From positions 1 to 38,360 of the forward strand of contig JALHPY010000027.1 of assembly GCA_022842305.1 (NCBI GenBank): a stretch of DNA of 38,360 nt. Direction: 5' to 3'. Both the position numbers and the translations under genes were made by a program. Shown piece by piece: positions 1 through 7,667 of this stretch (its first letter is position 1; the number at the start of each line of letters is the position of its first letter). This DNA comes from Rubrivivax sp. (lineage in GTDB: Bacteria; Pseudomonadota; Gammaproteobacteria; Burkholderiales; Burkholderiaceae_C). The notes below the pieces were generated by a model. That model saw nothing but the letters and a program-made list of their open reading frames with translations. It ran no database searches and had not been told where the DNA came from.

Positions 1-5
1 GGAAG

Positions 6-27
6 TCCGGGTGGATTACCACCCGGA
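6..27. repeat. Perfect 9-bp inverted repeat, 4-nt loop
   Basis: TCCGGGTGG (6-14) and CCACCCGGA (19-27) are exact reverse complements around ATTA. A transcript of either strand would form a strong hairpin. There is no T-run on either side, so it is not a textbook intrinsic terminator. It may end the tRNA-Asn transcript, which runs leftwards, or a gene lying beyond the window edge. Confidence 0.5.
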
Positions 28-44
28 GTGCCTCATTCGCAGCG

Positions 45-69
45 GAGGTGCCATGGTTCATAGCACCTC
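45..69 (-). repeat. Inverted repeat just downstream of tRNA-Asn
   Basis: GAGGTGC (45-51) pairs exactly with GCACCTC (63-69) around an 11-nt loop, five bases past the 3' end of tRNA-Asn on the minus strand. It could be a 3'-trailer or terminator hairpin, but no T-run follows it, so the assignment is weak. Confidence 0.35.
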
Positions 70-73
70 GAAT

Positions 74-149
74 TGGCTCCCCGACCTGGGCTCGAACCAG
101 GGACCTACGGATTAACAGTCCGGCGCTCTACCAACTGAGCTATCGGGGA
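74..149 (-). tRNA. tRNA-Asn (anticodon GTT)
   Basis: On the minus strand a 76-nt cloverleaf can be drawn. The acceptor stem TCCCCGA/TCGGGGA is followed by discriminator G and an encoded CCA. The D arm contains AGCTCAGTTGGTAGAGC. The anticodon loop is CTGTTAA, with anticodon GTT. The T arm contains GGTTCGAGCC. GTT decodes AAC and AAU, so this is tRNA-Asn. A TATACT box lies 12 nt upstream of the 5' end. Confidence 0.97.
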
Positions 150-161
150 ATACAGCCCATC

Positions 162-167
162 AGTATA
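162..167 (-). promoter_or_regulatory. Putative -10 box of tRNA-Asn
   Basis: The minus strand reads TATACT here, leaving 12 nt to the mature 5' end of tRNA-Asn. The same core, GGCTATACT-NN-TGGGCT, precedes tRNA-Pro (20514-20519) at exactly the same 12-nt distance. That match supports a real promoter giving a very short 5' leader. No convincing -35 element is visible. Confidence 0.55.
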
Positions 168-557
168 GCCCGAAACTTGCCCTCGATGAAGCGCCCCAGC
201 TTGGCCCAGGCCTCGGGCAAGACGGGCTGGGGCACCAATGACGGGCAGGTTCCGTGGTGCCGCGGTCGGATGCACGCACGTTGAGTGTCGGGCTCCGGCC
301 GCAGTTGTCGTGCGATCGATAAGCCTGAGCAGAGACGCGCAGTCTGATGCGGTCGCAGCAAGCCAGCTTGTGCCGCTGCAAGTGGGGGCAGCTTCCGAAC
401 GGGCGGCTACTGCTGTTGGCCATCACACGGCCCGCACTTCAGGCGATCGGCGACACGACAGGCCCCTTGACTGTTCCTGGACCAAGGGACCCAGGCAATC
501 GCTGCAGCACACACCGAAGGCCCGCCCTTGACGCGCAAGAGGCGGCGGGCCGCGAGA
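168..557. other. No gene recognised
   Basis: About 390 bases between the tRNA-Asn promoter and the next gene. Short open frames on both strands have no recognisable product, no good ribosome binding site and mixed third-position composition. I see no RNA gene or clear terminator. It probably contains the promoter of the following gene, which I cannot place. Confidence 0.5.
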
Positions 558-1283
558 ATGGCGCGCATGAAGCATCCCCTCTGGCTGGCACTGAGCCTGT
601 GCGTCCTGGTCTTGCTGGCCCTCGCGACCCTTCCCTTCTGGCATGGGCCGCAAGGCCCGCAGGTGGCAACGCCCAACGTTGATCAAGAACTTCCCTGGCA
701 GACCCGTGTGGACGCTGACGGCAGCCTCCAGGTGTTCGGCCTGGCCGTGGGCCGCGCCACGCTGGCCGACGTGCAGGCCACGCTGGGCGACAGCCTGCAG
801 GTGGCCCTGGTGGGCAAGCTTGGCGAAGTGGGTGCGCTGGAAGCGCTGGCCGACCCCTTCATGGCGGGCTTCGTTTCGGGCCGCCTGGTGCTGGCCTTCG
901 ATGTGCCACAGGCGCAGTTGCTGCGGTGGCGCGAAGGCGCCCCGCGCTCCGAGGCGATGGAAGGGGGCGTGCGCCGGTTCGAGTTGCCGCCCGGCGACCG
1001 CGATCAGGCGCGCAGCGTCGTGCTGGCTGGTCTGAGCTTCGTGCCCACCGCTCGGCTGTCGCAGGAAGACGTACAACTGCGCTTCGGACCACCCGCACGG
1101 GTGCTGGATCAGCCCGACGACGGGCGCGCCCTGCTCTACCCCGAGCGCGGCCTGGTGGCCACCGTCAGCCCCAAGCGCAAGAGCGTGCTGCAGTACGTGG
1201 CCCCGCGCGACTTCGAAGCCCGCCTGCTGGCGCCCCTGGTCGCGGCATCGGCCGCCTCGGGTGCCGCCAGCGCAGGCCGCTAG
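558..1283 (+). CDS. Conserved hypothetical protein with one N-terminal membrane anchor
   Basis: The 241-residue product is not one I recognise. From the ATG at 558 it begins MARMKHP and then has one hydrophobic segment (roughly residues 7-25) before a soluble, presumably periplasmic, part. Two stretches look related to each other: FGLAVGRATLADVQATLGD, and later LSQEDVQLRFGPPARV. Both have the helix-then-Gly-x-Pro/Asp pattern seen in BamE/SmpA-like folds, but this is only a resemblance. The open frame extends to a TTG at 528, and a second ATG lies at 567. No strong ribosome binding site settles the start, and I chose 558 because the basic residues then precede the membrane segment. Third codon positions are strongly G/C, supporting a real gene. 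It converges with the TerB-like gene and has no obvious operon partner. Confidence 0.7.
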   Translation: MARMKHPLWLALSLCVLVLLALATLPFWHGPQGPQVATPNVDQELPWQTRVDADGSLQVFGLAVGRATLADVQATLGDSLQVALVGKLGEVGALEALADPFMAGFVSGRLVLAFDVPQAQLLRWREGAPRSEAMEGGVRRFELPPGDRDQARSVVLAGLSFVPTARLSQEDVQLRFGPPARVLDQPDDGRALLYPERGLVATVSPKRKSVLQYVAPRDFEARLLAPLVAASAASGAASAGR

Positions 1284-1435
1284 CGCGCGGGTGCCCGCCG
1301 TGGCAGCGCAAGCGCAGGGCTGCTGGTTCCAGCGGCTCGAGAAAATCCATCAAGCCGAAGCGGGCACGTCTGAAGCCTGCAAGAGAAGCAGCACTGCCCG
1401 GTTCGGTCATCAGACACCGCCGTGCAGCGCAGGCC

Positions 1436-1855
1436 TCATAGAACGTGATCGTGCAATATCGCCTGCGTCACCTCGGACTGGTTGATGCGCCAGCGTGTCC
1501 GCGCATGGTTGTAGATCAGACGCTCGTCGTGCGTCACCTTGCCATCGGCGGTGATGACGGCCGTGGCCAACCGACACAGCAGCAAGCGCTCTTCGGTGTC
1601 TGCGATCGCATCGAGCAGGGCGTCGATGTAACTCGTCTGGTCGGCGCACAGCCAGGAGCGCTCGCTCAGGTGGGCACCGATGTCGGCCACGCACAAGCGG
1701 GCGAGGTCGACGAAGCGGTCGCGACTGACGCGGACACGCCGGAACGCGTCGAGCTGGTCGAGAGCGCCCAGTTCCCGCTCATCGATGCGACCGTTGGCCG
1801 CCACGAACATGGCAAGTGCGCGGGCCAGGGCTTCTTCGGGTGCGGGATGCTTCAT
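1436..1855 (-). CDS. TerB-like (tellurite-resistance TerB family) protein
   Basis: A 139-residue, mostly helical, soluble protein. Two acidic repeats stand out: FVAANGRIDERELG near the N terminus, and ITADGKVTHDERLI near the C terminus. TerB-like proteins carry this pattern of paired helices with Asp/Glu clusters thought to bind metal. The family is linked to tellurite resistance and wider membrane or metal stress, but its exact role is unclear. The ATG overlaps the stop of the upstream USP gene as ATGA (1852-1855), and AAGGGGAA lies just upstream, so translation is probably coupled to that gene. It is the last gene of a three-gene minus-strand operon (USP, USP, TerB-like). The identification rests on these motifs only, and the function is inferred from context. 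Confidence 0.75.
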   Translation of the reverse strand: MKHPAPEEALARALAMFVAANGRIDERELGALDQLDAFRRVRVSRDRFVDLARLCVADIGAHLSERSWLCADQTSYIDALLDAIADTEERLLLCRLATAVITADGKVTHDERLIYNHARTRWRINQSEVTQAILHDHVL

Positions 1856-2766
1856 CGTTTCCCCTTCGTCGTGACATCCGGCCGTGGTGCATCGGCCGCT
1901 GCACCTTTCTTGCGCTGCGCTGGCGGGCGCCGGGCGCGGGGCCGGACGATCAGCAGCGGCAGCTTGCAGCGTGCGGCCACGCGCGCGGCCACCGAGCCCA
2001 GCACGACGGCCTTGAACGCACCGCGCCCGTGTGACCCCATCACCACCAGGTCCGCCGCATGCGCCGCGAGGTACTCGACGATCGCGTCGCCCACGTTGCG
2101 GCCCTCCAGGCGCACCAACTCGGCTTCGACCCTGGCCTTGGCAAACAGCGCCACCGCAGCCCCGGTGGCTGCATCGAAGGCGGCCGCATCGGCCTGCTCG
2201 TCCACCACGTGCAAGAGCCGAAACCGTGGCGCAGGCCCGAACAGCGCCCGCAGTGCCAGGGCAGATCGCACGGCAGCCAACCCATGGCGGCTGCCATCGA
2301 CCGCCACGGCCACGCGCAGCGACGCAGCGCGCGGTGGCGGCCCTTCGCGCAGCACCAGCAGGGGCGCCGTGCTGGCGGCCAGCACCGACTGCGTCACCGA
2401 ACCGAACACCAGACCCTTGAGCGCCGTCTGCCCGCGCGAGCCCATCACTACCAGGTCGGGATGGCCGTGGGTCGCGGTCCGGCTGACGACTTCGCCCGGG
2501 CTGCCGACCACGTGCTGCGCCTTGGCCTTGAGCCCGGCGGCGGCCAGTCGCTCCTGGGCCGGCACGAGCACGGCCGCGGCCTCGGCCTGGTGAAAGCTGC
2601 GCACCAGTTCGCGCCCTGCGGCGCGTGCCGCGCGGGGCGGGACAGGGAACTGGACATGGAGCAGCCGCAGCTCCGGGCGCTCGCCAAGCTGGGCGGAGCG
2701 GGCGGCGATGAAGTCGAGTGCGGCGTTGCACGCGGCGCTTCCATCGACGGGGATCAGCAGTTTCAT
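1852..2766 (-). CDS. Tandem-domain universal stress protein (UspA family)
   Basis: The 304-residue protein has two USP domains. The first begins MKLLIPVDGS and ends with the nucleotide-binding loop GSRGQTALKGLVFGS. The second begins near VAVAVDGSRHG and has GSHGRGAFKAVVLGS. Both loops fit the ATP-binding pattern G-x2-G-x9-G-S. A basic, Pro/Ala-rich tail of about 25 residues follows. UspA proteins are cytoplasmic and accumulate under starvation, hypoxia and respiratory stress. The start at 2766 is chosen because a GAGGAG ribosome binding site (2772-2777) sits 5 nt upstream. An alternative ATG lies seven codons earlier at 2787. It is the middle gene of the operon, 55 bp from the related upstream USP and overlapping the TerB-like gene by 4 bases. 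It resembles the 2822-3766 protein more than the other two USPs in the window. Confidence 0.93.
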   Translation of the reverse strand: MKLLIPVDGSAACNAALDFIAARSAQLGERPELRLLHVQFPVPPRAARAAGRELVRSFHQAEAAAVLVPAQERLAAAGLKAKAQHVVGSPGEVVSRTATHGHPDLVVMGSRGQTALKGLVFGSVTQSVLAASTAPLLVLREGPPPRAASLRVAVAVDGSRHGLAAVRSALALRALFGPAPRFRLLHVVDEQADAAAFDAATGAAVALFAKARVEAELVRLEGRNVGDAIVEYLAAHAADLVVMGSHGRGAFKAVVLGSVAARVAARCKLPLLIVRPRARRPPAQRKKGAAADAPRPDVTTKGKR

Positions 2767-2821
2767 TCCGGCTCCTCGCTTCGGCACAACTCATTGAACA
2801 TTGCAGGCCCTTGCTTCTGCA

Positions 2822-3766
2822 TCAGAAGCGGCTGCCGCGCTGGGGCTCGCGCACCAGCAGCAAGGGCTTGTCGCAGCGCGACGCCACGCGCATGGCAACC
2901 GACCCCAGCACCAGGGACTTGAACGCGCCTTGACCGTGCGAACCCATGACAAGGAGGTCCAGCTGGCGCTTGCGGGCGTGCGCGGCGATCGCATCTCCGA
3001 CCCCGGCGCCGCCACCGGCACCAGCGTCGAGCAATCGAACCAGCGTGACCTTCATCCCGGCCTTGGCGAAGCGCTTCAATGCCCCTGCCATGACCTTGGC
3101 GAACAGCGGCGCCAGCGCATGGTCGTCTTCGGCCAGGGCAGGGTCGGAAGGCGCGCGCAAAGCCAGGCGCTCGAACCCGGGCAGCGTGGACGGCGGGCTG
3201 TCGATCACATGGATCAGCTCGATGCGAGGCTCGGCACCGAAGAGATCCCGGTGCTCGATCGCCCAGCGCACGGCCGCCTGCCCGTAGCGGCTGCCATCGA
3301 CCGCCACGCCCACCGCCAACGCGTCACGCCGCGGCGCCTTGGCGCTGCGGACGATGAGCAGCGGCTTGGTGCAGCCGGCCAGGACGGCGTTCGTCATGGA
3401 CCCGAACAGCAGACCCTTGAGCCCCGAGTGACCGCGCGAACCCATCACGATCAGGTCGGCGTGGCCTCGCACCGCCACGGCCCCGATGGCATCCGGTCGA
3501 TTGCCCAGCACGCAGCTGGCCTTGGCCGGAACGCCCGCACGCTTCAAGCGCGCCACCGCCGGGAGCAGCACTTCATCGGCCTGGGCCCGCTGGAAGGCCT
3601 TCGCCTCTTCACTCCCGACGGCCCGACGCACGCGCACCGAGAGCGTGGGTTGGACATTGAGCAGATGGACCTGGGGCGCCTGCCCGATCAGGGTCGAACG
3701 CGAGGCCACGAAATCCAGCGCCGCGTTGGCCTGGTCGCTGCCATCCACGGGTATCAGGATCTTCAT
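2822..3766 (-). CDS. Tandem-domain universal stress protein (UspA family)
   Basis: The 314-residue protein has two USP domains. The first starts MKILIPVDGSDQAN and carries GSRGHSGLKGLLFGS. The second starts VGVAVDGSRYG and carries GSHGQGAFKSLVLGS, so both ATP-binding loops are intact. Its likely role is an ATP-binding stress sensor or chaperone-like regulator in the cytoplasm. It is the first gene of the minus-strand USP-USP-TerB operon. A good sigma-70-like promoter with an upstream palindrome lies at 3806-3849. The close likeness to the 1852-2766 protein, in order and motifs, suggests a local tandem duplication. An AGGGTGA sequence just upstream of the ATG is a modest ribosome binding site. 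Confidence 0.93.
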   Translation of the reverse strand: MKILIPVDGSDQANAALDFVASRSTLIGQAPQVHLLNVQPTLSVRVRRAVGSEEAKAFQRAQADEVLLPAVARLKRAGVPAKASCVLGNRPDAIGAVAVRGHADLIVMGSRGHSGLKGLLFGSMTNAVLAGCTKPLLIVRSAKAPRRDALAVGVAVDGSRYGQAAVRWAIEHRDLFGAEPRIELIHVIDSPPSTLPGFERLALRAPSDPALAEDDHALAPLFAKVMAGALKRFAKAGMKVTLVRLLDAGAGGGAGVGDAIAAHARKRQLDLLVMGSHGQGAFKSLVLGSVAMRVASRCDKPLLLVREPQRGSRF

Positions 3767-3805
3767 GCTGTCACCCTGGCTGCTGCGAATCCTCTTCTCA
3801 CTCGT

Positions 3806-3849
3806 ACTCTAGGCCTGCAGGACCTCCCCGTAAACTCGTTTAATCGAGT
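3806..3849 (-). promoter_or_regulatory. Putative promoter of the USP-USP-TerB operon with upstream palindrome
   Basis: The minus strand reads TTTACG (3834-3829), a 17-bp spacer, then TAGAGT (3811-3806). Each hexamer matches its sigma-70 consensus at 4 of 6 positions. Overlapping the first base of the -35 is the palindrome ACTCG-N6-CGAGT (3834-3849). Its centre would lie about 42 bases upstream of the expected transcription start, the usual place for a class II activator. The binding protein is unknown, since the site does not match the FNR or CRP consensus. Confidence 0.45.
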
Positions 3850-4153
3850 CACTTCACTCCAATAAATCTGATGGCCACCCTGCCCCACGAACACCTGCAC
3901 GACCTCCATCGCGGGCAGGCCTGGGCAGCGGCCAAACCGAAGCAGCGCACCGCCGGCATTGATGCACCTCAACGCCTTACCCGGCAGCTGGCGCCACGCT
4001 GGGGGGTCTTCCGGGTGATGGCGAAGTGGTGCTGCCTGGCGGCAGGTCGAAGGACAGCATGACCCCATCGGATCGACTTCGATGTGTCTGCCCCACGGGC
4101 CGCGTCGATGCCGCCCACCATCGTGATTCGCCGCGCCTCGCGCCCGGAGCCCC
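3850..4153. other. Divergent intergenic region, no gene recognised
   Basis: The gap between the divergent USP operon and the antiporter gene. Short open frames here, including one from 3871, lack a ribosome binding site or recognisable product. It contains an FNR/ANR-like box (3959-3972) and a small inverted repeat, ATCGA-CT-TCGAT (4072-4083). The antiporter promoter presumably lies here, but no clear -35/-10 pair is visible. Confidence 0.5.
3959..3972. promoter_or_regulatory. FNR/ANR-like binding site
   Basis: TTGAT-GCAC-CTCAA matches the FNR/ANR consensus TTGAT-N4-ATCAA at nine of ten positions. It lies in the divergent region between the USP operon and the antiporter gene. A second nine-of-ten site stands in the other divergent region of the block (15761-15774). 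It is not at the classic -41.5 position of any promoter I can identify, so direct activation is unproven. Confidence 0.4.
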
Positions 4154-6124
4154 ATGCACCTCGAGTCATCCTTCGCCCAGATCCTGATGCTGCTCGGCAC
4201 CGCGGTGGCCGTGGTGCTGCTGTTCCAGAAGCTGCACATTCCGTCCAGCCTGGGCTATCTCCTGGTGGGCGTGCTGCTGGGTCCGCACACGGCAGGCCCG
4301 GTGGTCGAGGCCGAGCCGATCCAGGCCATCGCGGAGTTCGGCATCGTCTTCCTGCTCTTCACGATCGGCTTGAACTTCTCGCTGCCGCAGATCCATGCCT
4401 TGCGTCACCTGGTGCTCGGCCTGGGCACGGCCCAGGTGGCGCTGACCACGGTCGTGGTGGGCTTGCTGGCATGGGCAGCCGGGCTGTCTCCGGCGGCGGC
4501 CTTCGTCGTCGGCGCGGTCTTCGCACAGTCGTCCACCACCATCATCAGCAAGCAGCTCGCCGAGCAATCCGAGGAACACGGCCGGCATGCACGGCTGGGC
4601 GTGGCGATGTCGGTGTTCCAGGACGTCACGGCCGTGCCCTTCGTCATCGTGATTCCGGTGCTGGCGACGGCGGGCGCGGCATCGCTGGGCGGCGAACTGG
4701 CGGGGGCGCTGGCCAAGGCGGCACTGGCCTTCGTGCTGGTCTTCTTCGTTGGGCGTCGGCTGCTGCGCCCGCTGTTCCAGCGCGTCGCTGCGCGCCGTTC
4801 GGCCGAGTTGTTCACGCTGACGGTGCTGTTCGTCTCGCTGGCGGCCGGTGCCACCACCCACTCGCTGGGCCTGTCGATGGCCTTCGGTGCCTTCCTCGCC
4901 GGCATGGTGCTCGGCGAGACCGAGTTCCGCCATCAGGTGGAAACCACCATCCGGCCCTTCCGCGATGTGCTGCTGGGCCTGTTCTTCATCGGGGTCGGCA
5001 CGCTCGTCGATCCGTCGGCGCTGGCGCACATCTGGCATTGGGGCCTGCTCGGCGCCGTCGTCCTGATGGTGGTGAAGGGCTCGCTGGTGGCAGCGATCGT
5101 GCGCCGCGCCGGTATCGACATGCAGACCGCCTGGCGCACCGGCGCGCTGCTGGCGGTGGGCGGCGAGTTCGGGTTCGCACTGCTCTCGCTGGGCCTGCAG
5201 GCGCAGTTGCTCGACGCCATGCTCGGCCAGATCGTGCTCGCTTCGGTGCTGTTCTCGATGGTCGCCGGGCCCGTGCTGATCCGCTACAACGAGGCCATCG
5301 CGCTGCGGCTGGCGCCGCAACGGCCACCGGTGGGTGCGCCGGCCTCCGAGCGCAGCCTGCCCGAAGCCGCGCCGCTGGCCGGCCATGTGCTGCTGGCCGG
5401 CTACGGCCGGGTCGGCCAGAGCCTGGGCCACTTTCTGGAGGCCGAAGGCATCCCCTATGCCGCGCTGGACCTGGACGCCGACCGCGTGCGCGAGGCCCGT
5501 CTGGCCGGCGAGCGCGTCCATTACGGCGACAGCGCGCAAGGGGAGCTGCTCGATGCCATGGGCCTGGGCACGGCCAGGCTGCTGGTGATCACGCACGACG
5601 ACACCGCCGCTGCGCTGCGGACGCTGCAACAGGTCCGCTCCCGCCATCCGACCCTGCCGGTGATGGTGCGCACCCGCGACCAGAGCGCGGTCGCCGAACT
5701 GCGGGCGGCCGGCGCCACCGAGGTGATCCCCGAGACCCTGGAGGCCGGGCTGATGATCGCGTCGCAGGCCCTGCTTCAGCTGGGCGTGCCGCTGGCGCGC
5801 GTGCTGCGCCGCATTCAGGCCGAGCGCGCCGGCCACTACCGCCACCTGCGCGAGCTGTTTGCCGGCGACCACCTGCACGGCACCTTCGAAACCGACCCGG
5901 ACGCGGACCGGCTGCACGCCGTGAAGGTGCCGCAGGAATGCCGCCTGGTCGGCCTGCCCTTGTCCGGGTTGGCGCTGGAAGGCGTCGCGGTCACGGCCCT
6001 GGTGCACCAGGGCCGGCGCCAGCTCCAACCCGACCCGGGCACCCTGCTTCAGATGGGCGACACGCTGGTGCTGTTCGGCCCTGCCGATGCGCTGTCGCGC
6101 GCCGAAGGCCGCATCCTGCGCTGA
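4154..6124 (+). CDS. CPA2-family cation/proton antiporter with RCK (TrkA) domains, KefB/YbaL-like
   Basis: The 656-residue protein has a Na+/H+-exchanger-type membrane domain over roughly the first 385 residues, with about a dozen hydrophobic segments. It includes the conserved FQDVTAVP segment, whose Asp is typical of CPA2 antiporters. A TrkA-N (RCK) nucleotide-binding domain follows, with the Rossmann loop GYGRVGQSLG near residue 416 and an acidic residue at the end of the next strand. A TrkA-C domain closes the protein. Relatives exchange K+ or Na+ for protons across the inner membrane and are gated by a ligand bound to the RCK part. It is followed 55 bp later by the RNase-like gene on the same strand. 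The start follows a weak CGGAGC ribosome binding site. Whether it moves K+ or Na+ cannot be read from the sequence. Confidence 0.92.
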   Translation: MHLESSFAQILMLLGTAVAVVLLFQKLHIPSSLGYLLVGVLLGPHTAGPVVEAEPIQAIAEFGIVFLLFTIGLNFSLPQIHALRHLVLGLGTAQVALTTVVVGLLAWAAGLSPAAAFVVGAVFAQSSTTIISKQLAEQSEEHGRHARLGVAMSVFQDVTAVPFVIVIPVLATAGAASLGGELAGALAKAALAFVLVFFVGRRLLRPLFQRVAARRSAELFTLTVLFVSLAAGATTHSLGLSMAFGAFLAGMVLGETEFRHQVETTIRPFRDVLLGLFFIGVGTLVDPSALAHIWHWGLLGAVVLMVVKGSLVAAIVRRAGIDMQTAWRTGALLAVGGEFGFALLSLGLQAQLLDAMLGQIVLASVLFSMVAGPVLIRYNEAIALRLAPQRPPVGAPASERSLPEAAPLAGHVLLAGYGRVGQSLGHFLEAEGIPYAALDLDADRVREARLAGERVHYGDSAQGELLDAMGLGTARLLVITHDDTAAALRTLQQVRSRHPTLPVMVRTRDQSAVAELRAAGATEVIPETLEAGLMIASQALLQLGVPLARVLRRIQAERAGHYRHLRELFAGDHLHGTFETDPDADRLHAVKVPQECRLVGLPLSGLALEGVAVTALVHQGRRQLQPDPGTLLQMGDTLVLFGPADALSRAEGRILR

Positions 6125-6179
6125 GCCCCCCCATGCAAGTTCACAAGTGACGGCGACGCTTCGCCGACGGAGAAACCCC

Positions 6180-7577
6180 ATGAAACTGACGTTCATCGGC
6201 GCGGCCCAGGAAGTGACCGGTTCGTGCTTTCTGGTGGAGACGGACGACCTGCGCTTCCTGGTCGACTGCGGCATGTTCCAGGGCGGGCGCGACGCGCGCG
6301 AGCGCAACCTGAAGGCCTGGCCGTTCGACCCGCGCCAGATCGACTTCGTGCTGCTCACGCATGCGCACATCGACCACAGCGGCCTGCTGCCGCGCTTGTG
6401 CGCCCTGGGCTTTCGCGGCCCGATCATCACCACCAGCGCCACCGTGGACCTGCTGTCGGTGATGCTCCTGGACAGCGCCTTCATCCAGGAAGGCGAGTGG
6501 GCGCGCGCGCAGCGCAAGCGCTCGCGCCAGCCGCGAGCGGCCGCGCCGGCCCTGCTCTACACCGTGGCCCAGGCCGAGGCCTGCCTGGAGCAGCTGCAGG
6601 GCGTGCGCTACGCCGAAGACGTGCAGCCGCATGCGGCGCTGCGCTGCCGCTTCCGCGACGCCGGCCACATCCTCGGCTCGGCCATCCTCGAGGTCTGGCT
6701 GACCGAGCAGGGCCGCACGCGCAAGCTGGTGTTCTCGGGCGACCTCGGGCAGCCCGGGCGGCCCATCGTGCGCGACCCCACGCCCATAGCCTCGGCCGAC
6801 GTGCTGCTGGTCGAGTCCACCTACGGCAACCGGCTGCACCGGCCGCTGGACGAGACCATCGACGAGCTGGTGCACGTGATCGAGGACACGCTGCGGCGGC
6901 GCCAGGGCAACGTCATCATCCCGGCCTTCGCGCTGGGCCGCACGCAGGAAGTGCTGCACCTGCTGCTGGACCTGTGCCGCCAGGGCAGGCTGCCGCGCCT
7001 GCAGGTGTTCGTCGATTCACCGATGGCCCACAAGGTGACCGAGATCACCTGGCGACACACCGAGTTCCTGGACGACGAGAGCCGGGCCCTGCTGTCGCTG
7101 CGCCGGTCGCACCCGGAGTGGCTGGACCTTCGCTTCACGCGCAGCGTCGAGGAGTCGATGGCCCTGAACCGCATCAAGGCGGGCGCCATCATCATCTCGG
7201 CCAGCGGCATGTGCGATGCCGGCCGCATCAAGCACCACCTGCGGCACCACCTTGGGCGCGCCGAGTGCGCGATCGTGATCATCGGCTTCCAGGCCCAGGG
7301 CACGCTGGGGCGGCGCCTGGTGGACGGCGACAAGAGCGTGCGCATCTTCGGCGACGACATCCGCGTGTGCGCCAGCATCCACACCATCGGCGGCTTGTCC
7401 GCCCACGCCGACCAGACCGCCCTGCTGAACTGGCTGAAACGCTTCGACAGCCCGCCGCAGCACAGCTTCGTCGTCCACGGCGAGGCCCAGACGGCCTGCG
7501 GCTTTGCCGAGCACATCGCCAGCGAACTGGGCTGGCGGGTAGAGGCTCCGGCGCCTGGAACCACGATCGAGCTGTGA
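6180..7577 (+). CDS. Metallo-beta-lactamase/beta-CASP RNase-like protein (CPSF73-like)
   Basis: The 465-residue protein starts MKLTFIGAAQEVTGSC, preceded by a GGAGA site. The zinc signature THAHIDH gives H61, H63, D65 and H66. Further metal-site motifs follow: GHILGSAIL, FSGDLGQPGRP and VESTYGNR. A beta-CASP insert (IPAFALGRTQEVL, VFVDSPMAHK) and a C-terminal RMMBL segment (IGGLSAHADQ) complete the architecture. Homologues of this order are RNA endonucleases or exonucleases related to CPSF73, in the same superfamily as RNase J. Bacterial members of this subgroup are poorly characterised. In other proteobacteria such genes sit beside USP and alcohol dehydrogenase genes in anaerobically induced sets, as far as I recall. 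Here it lies between the antiporter and a USP. A cytoplasmic RNA-processing role in stress is an inference. Confidence 0.92.
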   Translation: MKLTFIGAAQEVTGSCFLVETDDLRFLVDCGMFQGGRDARERNLKAWPFDPRQIDFVLLTHAHIDHSGLLPRLCALGFRGPIITTSATVDLLSVMLLDSAFIQEGEWARAQRKRSRQPRAAAPALLYTVAQAEACLEQLQGVRYAEDVQPHAALRCRFRDAGHILGSAILEVWLTEQGRTRKLVFSGDLGQPGRPIVRDPTPIASADVLLVESTYGNRLHRPLDETIDELVHVIEDTLRRRQGNVIIPAFALGRTQEVLHLLLDLCRQGRLPRLQVFVDSPMAHKVTEITWRHTEFLDDESRALLSLRRSHPEWLDLRFTRSVEESMALNRIKAGAIIISASGMCDAGRIKHHLRHHLGRAECAIVIIGFQAQGTLGRRLVDGDKSVRIFGDDIRVCASIHTIGGLSAHADQTALLNWLKRFDSPPQHSFVVHGEAQTACGFAEHIASELGWRVEAPAPGTTIEL

Positions 7578-7667
7578 ACGTTCCGACCTGAAGCGACACG
7601 GAGCCCGCGCCGTAACCCTCTTGCACTTCTGGAGTACCGAGATGCTCAACTGCTGGAGACCTGCCCG

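Noticed and set aside
140..361. A short minus-strand frame containing LPEAWAKLGRFIEGKF, which looks protein-like
   Set aside because: It ends inside the tRNA-Asn gene, has no ribosome binding site and no recognised family. At most it is a decayed remnant.
3871..4062. A 63-codon plus-strand frame starting MATLPHEHLHDLH
   Set aside because: It has no ribosome binding site, no known family and an irregular codon pattern, and it lies in a regulatory region.
4072..4083. Inverted repeat ATCGA-CT-TCGAT before the antiporter gene
   Set aside because: It is short enough to occur by chance and is not placed at a recognisable promoter.
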